Source of the DNA: Nitrospira sp.
GTDB taxonomy: Bacteria > Nitrospirota > Nitrospiria > Nitrospirales > Nitrospiraceae
Assembly (NCBI GenBank): GCA_030456405.1
Contig: JAKDNQ010000072.1
Span: forward strand, 1 to 9,657
Direction: 5' to 3'
DNA length: 9,657 bases
The notes below the pieces were generated by a model, which saw only the letters and a list, made by a program, of their open reading frames with translations, did no database searches and was not told the DNA's origin. This document shows positions 1-7,078 of this stretch, piece after piece. The position numbers and the translations under genes are program-made. Numbering within the stretch: position 1 is the first letter of the stretch; each line of letters opens with the position of its first letter.

Positions 1-1012
1 CCCCCCATACGCCCATATTTAAATAATAATTTGTAATGTCAGCATGATCTCCGCTCCAACCGACTCCATATTCCATCCAGTGGCGGGTGAAATCGGTACC
101 AGCAAACCACCATTCAGAGATGTGTGTCAATGCTGCTTCAATCAATGCCGCACGATGCCAGCCGGTGCTGCTTCCGGTCAGGTCGACCCGCGCGAGCAAA
201 TAATAGGCCGGCGCATTCATGATCAGATCGAGTCCGATATATCCCAGAAGGGCAAACCACCGGAAGAACCGCATCTGATGCCGCCAATGCCACATGAACA
301 ACGCCCCAAGGCCGAACAATGCGCTCAGGATTGGCCCGCTGGAAGCGGCCGCAAAAACCATCGAGAGACAAGCCGCCATTCCTGCAATCGCAGTCTTTCG
401 ATGTTGACGCCAGAGGCCGACCATTAAGGGCAGACAGACCGCACCGACCGTCCCTGCAAGAATTGAATGAGCGAATGGTCCTTGCGCACGAATTTTTCCG
501 TTCCGAATCTCAGAGAGTTCTGCGACTCCCCCCAATACCGAAAATATGTTCCGCCCTGTCGCTTGCTCTGACAGCATAACGATCGAGAGTGGCACCAGAA
601 GGATGGCAGTGACCCAGCATAGGCTCACCACATCATTGAGCGATTGGCAGAAAACACGAAGAAGGAAGTAGATGCCGCACCCGTTGTAAATAAGACCGAG
701 GCGATTCACCAACACTCCCGAAACATCCTCGTGAAACAGGCTGCTGATCAGCGCCCAGGCAGCCCATGCCACCATTAGCCAATCAAGCCCGTTCATTTTA
801 TCGGATAACCGCTCCCCTCGCATAATTACACGAACTACACCTACAGCCACTAATATTCGAATGACCGTAAAATGAAATGGTCCAATCTCGACTCTCGACT
901 CCAGGGTCATGTAGCATGCCCCCACCAGGAGAGGGAGAGGAGCCCACCGCCGTGGAAGAACTAATAACGCAATCGCATTTGTGAATACAAAAGCAACCGC
1001 AATACTATTCAT
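1..1012 (-). CDS. O-antigen polymerase/ligase-like membrane protein (3' end outside window)
   Basis: The frame is open from the ATG at 1012-1010 to the window edge, giving 337 residues with no stop. It is a multi-pass membrane protein: hydrophobic segments lie near residues 4-20, 25-37, 49-60, 77-91, 112-121, 131-146, 189-200, 218-242 and 252-264. A polar stretch with AQGPFAHSILAGT (residues 186-198) is followed by ASSGPILS (223-230) and a large loop containing TGWHRAAL (293-300), RHWM (320-323) and HADITNYY (333-340 region). I recognise these from O-antigen ligase/polymerase (Wzy/WaaL-like) proteins. Its likely role is joining repeat units, or moving the chain to an acceptor, on the periplasmic face of the inner membrane. 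A GGGA seven bases before the ATG is a modest ribosome binding site. The codons just upstream are open back to a stop at about 1050 but hold no other start. It follows the 1113-3020 amidotransferase after 100 bases. Polymerase versus ligase cannot be decided here. Confidence 0.85.
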   Translation of the reverse strand, partial: MNSIAVAFVFTNAIALLVLPRRWAPLPLLVGACYMTLESRVEIGPFHFTVIRILVAVGVVRVIMRGERLSDKMNGLDWLMVAWAAWALISSLFHEDVSGVLVNRLGLIYNGCGIYFLLRVFCQSLNDVVSLCWVTAILLVPLSIVMLSEQATGRNIFSVLGGVAELSEIRNGKIRAQGPFAHSILAGTVGAVCLPLMVGLWRQHRKTAIAGMAACLSMVFAAASSGPILSALFGLGALFMWHWRHQMRFFRWFALLGYIGLDLIMNAPAYYLLARVDLTGSSTGWHRAALIEAALTHISEWWFAGTDFTRHWMEYGVGWSGDHADITNYYLNMGVWG

Positions 1013-1112
1013 GTTAGAGTCCCAGCGGAATCGAGATTGCCCTGGATCCTGGGCAGTTCAAGATTTTCCAAAACAAATGTTTCAATAAATCTCAGCCACA
1101 CCTAGTGTGTCT

Positions 1113-3020
1113 TCAGTGGATGGCTTGAGGAATCAGACGTCCTTTAAGAAATTGCTGGTGCCATAATTCGAGCACGAGTAGAGAGAAAATCTCTTGGGAG
1201 CCTCCTTCTCCCCGCTGGTGGGACTTGAGCAATTGGAGAAGCACCCCATCGCAAAAATAAGCGCTCAAAGCGCTGTTCTTATCTAAAAGCGTCTCAAAAG
1301 CAAACTCCTTCAATTCCTTTCTGAGCCAGCGATCATACGGGACAGGAAAACCCGTTTTCTTTCGCTTGAGAATCATCGGTGGGACGGAGTCCTTTAAGGC
1401 CGCCTTCAGAATACGTTTGGTCGACCAACCTTGCACCTTGAAGTGCGGAGGCAGCGACGCCGCAAATTCAAGGATTTGAAAATCAAGGAGGGGTACCCGC
1501 AGCTCAACTGAGGTAGCCATGGTCATTTTATCTGCTTTGACCAGCAGATCATCCGGCAGCCACGTTTTGGTGTCCACATAGAGCAGTTGATGAAGCAGTG
1601 GCAAACTGTCTAATTGCTTGAATAGACTCTGCGTCGGCTCGTCGGACGGCTCGTCGAGGGAGTCCAAAAAATCCTTCTTATAGAGGACATGTTTTAGCTG
1701 GTTGAAGGGTGAATCGGGTGCCGCCGTACGGCTTAAGTAATACTGCGACAACGGCAAATCGACAAGGGTACCGTATCGTTTGACCCGTTTCCACCCAAAC
1801 TGGCCCAAGGCCTGTGCCGCAAGACGAAGAAATCCTTTTGCCGGTCCGAAGACGGACTTTAGGCCTTCCAGCAGAAGGAGGTTTCGATAGGTCTGGTAAC
1901 CGCCGAACGCCTCGTCCCCCCCTTCCCCCGACAGCAAAACCTTGACAGACGCCTCACGGGCCAACCGTGATACAAAATAGAGGGCTATAGCTGGCGGCTC
2001 GCAGACAGGCTCCTCCATGTGCCAGACATATTTCGGGAGAAAATTACAAAAATCTTTTGCATTGATCGTGATTTCATGATGTAGCGTGTCATAATGTCGG
2101 GCTGCCAACCGTGCGTACGGTCGTTCATCCGAGAAGTCTTCTCCTGCAAAGCCGACGGTAAATGTACTGATCCGTTTTTTCGTCTGTTCCACGGCATAAC
2201 GTAGAATACCGGTCGAGTCGACGCCTCCGCTCAATAGGACACCGACAGGCACATCGCTGATCATATGATCTTTAACAGTGTCGCGCAGTAGCGTCTGTAG
2301 CGCCTCGACCGCGTCATCAAATCGCGTCCAACGCGGAGATATCTCAAAATCGAGATCCCAGTACTGTCGTTTCACCACGCGACCTTTATGGACGGTTAAA
2401 TAGTGGCCTGGCTCAAGTTTATAGATCCCCTCGAATAGGGTCTCATTCCCTGGGAGATAGTAGTAGGTCAAAAAACGGTCGATCGCGCGCGGGTTTATTC
2501 TACGCTCCACGGAGGGATCTACCAGCAACGACTTTATTTCGGAGCCGAATACCAATGCCTTTCCGGTATTCACGTAATAAAGCGGCTTGATCCCGACTCG
2601 ATCCCTCGCCAAGAGAAGGAATTGTTTGCGTTCATCCCAAAGAGCAAATGCGAACATCCCCCGAAGCCGTTCCACCGACTCCGTTCCAAACGCTTCGTAG
2701 AGGTGAACAATGACTTCTGTATCGGTGTCGGATTTAAAGGTATGCCCGCGGGCCTCAAGGTCCGATCGGAGCTCGGGGAAATTATAAATCTCACCGTTGT
2801 AGACCACCCACACGGTGCCGTCTTCGTTGCTCATCGGCTGGGCGCCACTTTCCAAGCCGATGATAGAGAGTCGCCTGTGACCCAGTCCGACCGGGCCGGA
2901 AAGATAGGTGCCATCTCCGTCCGGTCCACGATGGACGATTTCGTTCTTCATCTGCCGGATAAGTTCACGATGAACCGGCTGATTTCCGTCTAAAGTCAGT
3001 TTTCCGACGATGCCACACAT
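1113..3020 (-). CDS. asnB: Class II asparagine synthase-type glutamine amidotransferase (paralogue 1)
   Basis: A 635-residue protein beginning MCGIVG. Cys2 becomes the N-terminal nucleophile of class II (Ntn) glutaminases, which fixes the start at 3020 even though the frame is open for 54 more codons upstream and no strong Shine-Dalgarno precedes this ATG. Glutaminase landmarks are HRGPDGDG (30-37), GHRRLSII (47-54) and NGEIYN (75-80). The C-terminal synthetase domain has the ATP-pyrophosphatase loop SGGVDS (264-269), SGEGGDEAFGGY (364-375), LPDDLLVKADKMTM (488-501), ELRVPLLD (506-513) and KRKKTGFPVP (552-561). All key residues appear intact, so the enzyme should be active: it hydrolyses glutamine and transfers ammonia to an adenylated carboxylate. 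Free aspartate could be the substrate, but the setting among glycosyltransferases favours amidation of a polysaccharide component. It lies 67 bases after the 3088-4062 glycosyltransferase. The symbol is the family name and does not imply a proven asparagine synthetase. Confidence 0.93.
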   Translation of the reverse strand: MCGIVGKLTLDGNQPVHRELIRQMKNEIVHRGPDGDGTYLSGPVGLGHRRLSIIGLESGAQPMSNEDGTVWVVYNGEIYNFPELRSDLEARGHTFKSDTDTEVIVHLYEAFGTESVERLRGMFAFALWDERKQFLLLARDRVGIKPLYYVNTGKALVFGSEIKSLLVDPSVERRINPRAIDRFLTYYYLPGNETLFEGIYKLEPGHYLTVHKGRVVKRQYWDLDFEISPRWTRFDDAVEALQTLLRDTVKDHMISDVPVGVLLSGGVDSTGILRYAVEQTKKRISTFTVGFAGEDFSDERPYARLAARHYDTLHHEITINAKDFCNFLPKYVWHMEEPVCEPPAIALYFVSRLAREASVKVLLSGEGGDEAFGGYQTYRNLLLLEGLKSVFGPAKGFLRLAAQALGQFGWKRVKRYGTLVDLPLSQYYLSRTAAPDSPFNQLKHVLYKKDFLDSLDEPSDEPTQSLFKQLDSLPLLHQLLYVDTKTWLPDDLLVKADKMTMATSVELRVPLLDFQILEFAASLPPHFKVQGWSTKRILKAALKDSVPPMILKRKKTGFPVPYDRWLRKELKEFAFETLLDKNSALSAYFCDGVLLQLLKSHQRGEGGSQEIFSLLVLELWHQQFLKGRLIPQAIH

Positions 3021-3087
3021 CTTGCTTATGAGAGCAAATGACAGCCTAAAAATAGTGCTTCTGCTCCACAACGATAGATTACTTCCT

Positions 3088-4062
3088 TCATGATTTCCCT
3101 CCAGCTTCCTTGAGACCAATACTCCAGACTGAAATGGCCCACCACTTACGCGCCGATGCTTTCCAGGACGCCAGGCACCCACGAATAAGATAGAGCGGGA
3201 AAAGCACGAGTAAACAAACGATCCGCCCGATTCCTGATATCAGCATCGAGCATCGATATCCGGAGCCGTACATCTTGCCTCTAGTTTTTCGTAGAAACCG
3301 CCAAACGGACGCCCGCATCATGACTACGGCAAAGTCACTTGGCCTTTGTTGCGTGCTTCCGCCCCCGAAGTGGAAAACCGTCGCGTTCGGAATGTAGTAA
3401 TTCTCATAACCGGCCTGCCTAACTTTGTAGCAAAGATCGATGTCCTCAGCGTACATGAAGTAATCCTCACTGAACTGTCCGATTTGCTCAAAGAGCGACC
3501 GCCTCATCATAATACATGCCCCTGAAAGCACTTCTACTTCCGCTGGCTCGTCCGTGGTACTAAATAGCGATGTCATTCCCCAGAGCCGAGACTTTGGAAA
3601 TAAAGCCTGTAAGAATTCCGAGTTCAAGAGCTGGTTCAAGATCGTAGGAAACGACTGGGTACAACTCGTTTGGACCGATCCGTCAGCATTGAGCAGCTTG
3701 CAGCCAATTGCGCCCGCTCTCGGCAACTTCTGCATCTGATCAAACAGGACATTGATGGCTGGAATGACAACTTCGGTGTCCGGATTCAAGAACAAGATAT
3801 GACGGCCACTTGATGCCTTAAAAGCTATATTGTTTGCTTTTGCGAAGCCGATATTTTTCTCACTCTGGAGAAACTTCACTTGCGGATAGCACTCCTTTAG
3901 CATTTCACCGGAGCCATCGAATGATCCGCCGTCGATCACAACGATTTCAAATTCTGTTTCGCCCTTGGAGTCCATGATCGATGCAATACACTTTTGAAGG
4001 TAATCTTTGGAGTTCCAGTTGACAATGATAATCGACAGTTCCATCGATGCATCGGCTTCCAT
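3088..4062 (-). CDS. Family 2 glycosyltransferase, WbbL/rhamnosyltransferase-like
   Basis: A 324-residue GT-A fold glycosyltransferase. It opens with SIIIVNWNS (10-18), followed by the nucleotide-binding segment VVIDGGSFDGS (41-51), NIGFAKANN (70-78), the DXD-equivalent FLNPDTEV (91-98), GACIMMRRSLFEQIG (181-195), the probable catalytic-base region YAEDIDL (204-210) and HFGGGST (231-237). This order is typical of WbbL-type cytoplasmic enzymes, which often add rhamnose or another deoxysugar to a lipid-linked repeat unit. The actual donor is unknown. A hydrophobic stretch near residues 272-292 suggests a membrane anchor or interface helix. The first ATG (4062) has GGA eight bases upstream. An internal ATG six codons later lacks a well-placed site, so I chose the longer form. 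The gene starts 3 bases after the stop of the preceding amidotransferase, so the two are probably co-translated. The motif at 44-51 is DGGSFDGS, where relatives usually have DN(A/G)SxDGS. Confidence 0.92.
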   Translation of the reverse strand: MEADASMELSIIIVNWNSKDYLQKCIASIMDSKGETEFEIVVIDGGSFDGSGEMLKECYPQVKFLQSEKNIGFAKANNIAFKASSGRHILFLNPDTEVVIPAINVLFDQMQKLPRAGAIGCKLLNADGSVQTSCTQSFPTILNQLLNSEFLQALFPKSRLWGMTSLFSTTDEPAEVEVLSGACIMMRRSLFEQIGQFSEDYFMYAEDIDLCYKVRQAGYENYYIPNATVFHFGGGSTQQRPSDFAVVMMRASVWRFLRKTRGKMYGSGYRCSMLISGIGRIVCLLVLFPLYLIRGCLASWKASARKWWAISVWSIGLKEAGGKS

Positions 4063-4065
4063 CGT

Positions 4066-5943
4066 TTAATTCCGTATGAATTCGCGATGCCACAATTCGA
4101 ACGAGACTAGGAGGTGAATGTGCCGGCGTAGCTGCTCAGTCCCATCACGATCTTTCTCAAGCATACGACGGATATATTCCTGATCGAAATAGTCTCCGAC
4201 ACCGGAGTGGGGGCTTAACAGACACTCTTCTACGAACGGCCGAATCTTGGTCCGAAACCAGTCTTCTACCGGGTTCGCAAATCCCTTTTTCTTGCGGTAA
4301 ACCACTTCCTTCGGCAGCCATTTTACCATCGCCTTTTTATGGAGATATTTCCCCGTCAGTCCATTCAGCTTTAGCGCCAAAGGAAGGCTCTCGATAAATT
4401 CAACCAAGCGATAGTCCAGGAATGGAACCCGGACCTCAAGAGAATTTGCCATGGAGGTTTTATCCCCAACCATCAATAGGTCATCCGGTAGATTGGCCCG
4501 CGTGTCGATATAGAGCATCTGCGTCACCGGATCCAAATCTTTCACATCGCTTTGGAGGCGACGAAGGGCCTCCTTCGACCTGTATGCGTCATGAGCAATC
4601 TGAGCCAACAACGGCCCTTTAAAAAGTTGCTGCTTCATGTCGGCGCTAAAGAATGAATACATTTTGGTAAACCGCGTCAGCATATCGGGCTCACTGAGGG
4701 AACTCACGCCCCGCTTCAATCGTTCAAATCGGCCCGGGATTCTATTCACGAGGGAGGCCAGGGGACCAGTCACCATAGAAGGTATTTGGCTGTAGAGGGT
4801 CGAGAGTTTGGCACCCAAGTAACGATCATACCCGGCCCACGGTTCGTCAGCCCCTTGTCCGGCCAGAACCACCTTGACCTTTTCGCGAGCGATCTTACTG
4901 ACGAAGTAGAACGCGGCGGCGGTTTCATTTCCCACCGGTTCCTCCAGATCCCAGAGGTAGGTTTCATAGTACTTCAGATAGTCTTCCGGCTTTACCTCCA
5001 TGAAGTAATGATCGGCTCCGAAGCTCCGGGACAAAGACTTCGCATCCTCCACTTCGTTGGTCTTCTCTCCCCCTTCAAACCCGATGGTAAACGCCTGAAC
5101 GGGGCCGGAAGAATACTGACTCATGATAGCGAGCAGAGCGCCAGAATCGACGCCTGAGCTCAGGAAAAGTCCCAAGGGCACATCGCTCCGGAGCTGTAGG
5201 CGAACGGCATCTTCCAGCAGGGCGCAATACTCTTCTCTCAGAGCCTCCTCGTTCCAACTCTCCCGCAGCCTAGGAATCCGACCCCAGAACCGCTCCACCT
5301 CAATGCCCCTCGCAGACAGGGTCATTCTATGCCCTGCCGGCAATTTACGGATGCTCTCAAAAAGAGTTTTGGGTGAGGGCACGTATCGGAAAGTAAAGAG
5401 TTCAGCCAGAGATTCGATATCCACAGCGCGATGGCAGGCATGATCTTGAAGCACCGCCTTGATCTCAGACCCGAACACAATACGATCTCCCACATCGACA
5501 TAATATAAAGGCTTAATGCCGAGATGATCCCGGGCAAGAAACAGCTCGCGCTTGTTCGAGTCCCATAGGGCAAAGGCAAACATCCCGTTGAAGCGCTCGA
5601 CACACCCTTTGCCCCACTGCTCGTAGGCATGGACGATGACTTCCGTATCGGATCGGGTTCTAAATGTGTGCCCGGCCCCCTCCAGATCCTTACGCAGCTC
5701 TACAAAATTATAAATCTCACCGTTAAAAACAATCTGCAGACTTCCATCTTCATTGCCGATAGGCTGGGCACCTCCCTCCACATCAATGATGCTCAGGCGC
5801 CGATGTCCCAAGCCGACTGGTCCATCCACGAAATAGCCCTGACCATCCGGCCCCCGGTGCTGGAGAGCCGAAGTCATCCGTTTAAGAAGACCTCGGTCAA
5901 CGGGCTTCCCCGTGGTATCAAATATTCCCACAATTCCACACAT
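4066..5943 (-). CDS. asnB: Class II asparagine synthase-type glutamine amidotransferase (paralogue 2)
   Basis: A 625-residue protein starting MCGIVGIFDTTGK, with Cys2 as the expected glutaminase nucleophile. Other glutaminase landmarks are QHRGPDGQG (28-36), GHRRLSIID (46-54) and NGEIYN (74-79). The synthetase domain carries SSGVDS (262-267) as its ATP-pyrophosphatase loop, AGQGADEPWAGY (361-372), a LPDDLLMVGDKTSMAN segment, ELRVPFLD-like residues and a RKKKGFANP motif. The domain order matches the paralogue at 1113-3020 along the whole length, but the two are clearly diverged and are not a recent duplication. The N-terminus resembles the amidotransferases of exosortase/PEP-CTERM exopolysaccharide loci; no exosortase is visible here. 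The likely reaction is glutamine-dependent amidation of a carboxylate, perhaps a uronic acid. An AGG seven bases before the ATG supports the start. It follows the 6003-6869 glycosyltransferase by 59 bases and is almost joined to the next gene (3 bases). Confidence 0.93.
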   Translation of the reverse strand: MCGIVGIFDTTGKPVDRGLLKRMTSALQHRGPDGQGYFVDGPVGLGHRRLSIIDVEGGAQPIGNEDGSLQIVFNGEIYNFVELRKDLEGAGHTFRTRSDTEVIVHAYEQWGKGCVERFNGMFAFALWDSNKRELFLARDHLGIKPLYYVDVGDRIVFGSEIKAVLQDHACHRAVDIESLAELFTFRYVPSPKTLFESIRKLPAGHRMTLSARGIEVERFWGRIPRLRESWNEEALREEYCALLEDAVRLQLRSDVPLGLFLSSGVDSGALLAIMSQYSSGPVQAFTIGFEGGEKTNEVEDAKSLSRSFGADHYFMEVKPEDYLKYYETYLWDLEEPVGNETAAAFYFVSKIAREKVKVVLAGQGADEPWAGYDRYLGAKLSTLYSQIPSMVTGPLASLVNRIPGRFERLKRGVSSLSEPDMLTRFTKMYSFFSADMKQQLFKGPLLAQIAHDAYRSKEALRRLQSDVKDLDPVTQMLYIDTRANLPDDLLMVGDKTSMANSLEVRVPFLDYRLVEFIESLPLALKLNGLTGKYLHKKAMVKWLPKEVVYRKKKGFANPVEDWFRTKIRPFVEECLLSPHSGVGDYFDQEYIRRMLEKDRDGTEQLRRHIHLLVSFELWHREFIRN

Positions 5944-5950
5944 AATAATA

Positions 5951-5953
5951 CCT
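5951..5953 (-). promoter_or_regulatory. Ribosome binding site of the 4066-5943 amidotransferase
   Basis: On the minus strand TTAGGT precedes the ATG, with the AGG core seven bases before the start codon. It agrees with the start required for an N-terminal Met-Cys. Confidence 0.5.
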
Positions 5954-6002
5954 AATTATTTAATGCACCGTCCGAGTAACAGTGATCGCCAGAAATAACT
6001 GG

Positions 6003-6869
6003 CTACCACGATCTGAGTTTCCCCAAGAGCTTTTCTCGCTGCTCGATTCTTAAATAATTAACTGCCTCAGGTGGCAAAACAATTGGGTCCCGCCCAAACA
6101 ATCCTTGTAGAAATCCAAAGAGAGCCGCACCACTCCCCACAACCCTTGGCTGTTCCATCGATCGATAGATGCAACGGAGACAATAAAACAACAACCCGTA
6201 CCCAAGTGAGTAGAACCGTCGCCCTTCCCGTACCCGGGCTCCCAGGGGGCTGGCTTTCGCCGTACCGGTCCGGCGATGCTCAAGCACGGAAAGCTCAGGG
6301 AACGTGCGTACCTTCCATCCTTTCATCCGAGCCATAATTTCGGCAGCGGCGTCAATCCCGCCCAAGGGCAATGCCAAATACCCTCCGATTTGCTCAAAAC
6401 ACTCCCGGCGGAACAGCTGGACTGCCCCAGCCACGCTATCCAGCGCCACGTTCTGGCTGACAAATCGGTCACCGAAACAGGAGGACACCATTCCTCCGGC
6501 AATACCAAGTTTGGGATCTGCGTCGAATTCACGAAGGAGTTTCTCGAAATGATCTTTCTCCAGAGAAATGTCGGCATCGATGTTCCCAATAAATCGGTAG
6601 TTAAGACCCTGTGCCTCGCTGAGCCCACGATTAAAGGCACGGACTTTGTTGCCGAAATGCCTTTCCTCCGACCGCTTCAAACTGATCAATTGAATTAAAC
6701 CGTTCTCCGCTGCGTATCGCTCAACAATTTCCCCTGTCCGGTCTGTGGAATTATCATTCACGATGATCCACTTGACCGGCTTCACGGTTTGATTGATAAC
6801 CGACTGGAGCGTTTTCTCGATGAAGATCTCTTCATCCCGCGCAGGGGTGATGATGACATACTCTCCCAT
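6003..6869 (-). CDS. Family 2 glycosyltransferase
   Basis: A 288-residue GT-A glycosyltransferase. Visible motifs are YVIITPARDEE (4-14), IIVNDNSTDRT (35-45), the metal-binding DADI (98-101), an acceptor-side region around GGIDAAAEIMARMKGW (170-185) with an acidic residue that may be the base, and LEHRRTG (196-202). The HRRTG element and the short C-terminal domain resemble a GT2 group common in exopolysaccharide loci. These enzymes transfer a sugar from a nucleotide sugar to a lipid-linked acceptor at the cytoplasmic face. A hydrophobic stretch near residues 222-232 (around YGLLFYCLRCIY) may touch the membrane. AAAGGA lies just before the ATG at 6869, with a short spacer. Upstream is a 209-base gap after the GT4 gene, the longest gap between intact genes in the left part of the window. 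Sugar specificity cannot be read from sequence. Confidence 0.9.
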   Translation of the reverse strand: MGEYVIITPARDEEIFIEKTLQSVINQTVKPVKWIIVNDNSTDRTGEIVERYAAENGLIQLISLKRSEERHFGNKVRAFNRGLSEAQGLNYRFIGNIDADISLEKDHFEKLLREFDADPKLGIAGGMVSSCFGDRFVSQNVALDSVAGAVQLFRRECFEQIGGYLALPLGGIDAAAEIMARMKGWKVRTFPELSVLEHRRTGTAKASPLGARVREGRRFYSLGYGLLFYCLRCIYRSMEQPRVVGSGAALFGFLQGLFGRDPIVLPPEAVNYLRIEQREKLLGKLRSW

Positions 6870-7078
6870 ACGTCCTTTACCCTCACTTCTTATGCAGTGC
6901 TAGAAATCCAAACCGCAACGAGTGTATCTATGCCGCGTCAGACTTTCTGCGGGTAGGAGGAAAAGACGCTACGGGCGTTCAGAGAGGAGCCGACCCTGCA
7001 CCAACATGCGCTCTATAAAACACCTACTAACTTGCAGGCATCGTAGGCGGTCGACCTGAATGAACCTGGACAGCCATC
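6870..7078. other. Intergenic gap without a recognisable gene
   Basis: There is no coding segment I can recognise between the GT4 stop and the next GT2 start. On the minus strand a TTGCGG (about 6924-6919) and a CATAAG 18 bases later, about 20 bases before the GT2 start, are a loose match to -35/-10 promoter elements. A four-base stem followed by CTTTT at about 6965-6985 is too weak to call a terminator. The gap may hold an internal promoter or be left over from insertion of the upstream AT-rich gene. Confidence 0.35.

Noticed and set aside
1009..1101. A 30-codon minus-strand frame starting GTG, whose TGA overlaps the polymerase ATG.
   Set aside because: It has no ribosome binding site, no recognisable product and a weak start codon. 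It fills the gap between two real genes and is most likely chance.
1096..1109. Short palindrome CACAC-CTA-GTGTG after the first amidotransferase stop.
   Set aside because: It is only five base pairs with no T tract. There is no reason to prefer it over chance.
3021..3182. A 54-residue extension of the first amidotransferase upstream of MCGIVG.
   Set aside because: The nucleophile Cys must be exposed at the N-terminus after Met removal. The extension also overlaps the end of the preceding glycosyltransferase gene.
4422..5157. Several plus-strand and alternate-frame open stretches inside the amidotransferase genes.
   Set aside because: They lie wholly within strongly supported coding sequence and show no independent motif or start site.
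6965..6985. Possible terminator with ACGC/GCGT stem and CTTTT on the minus strand.
   Set aside because: A four-base stem and a four-base T run are too weak to support termination.
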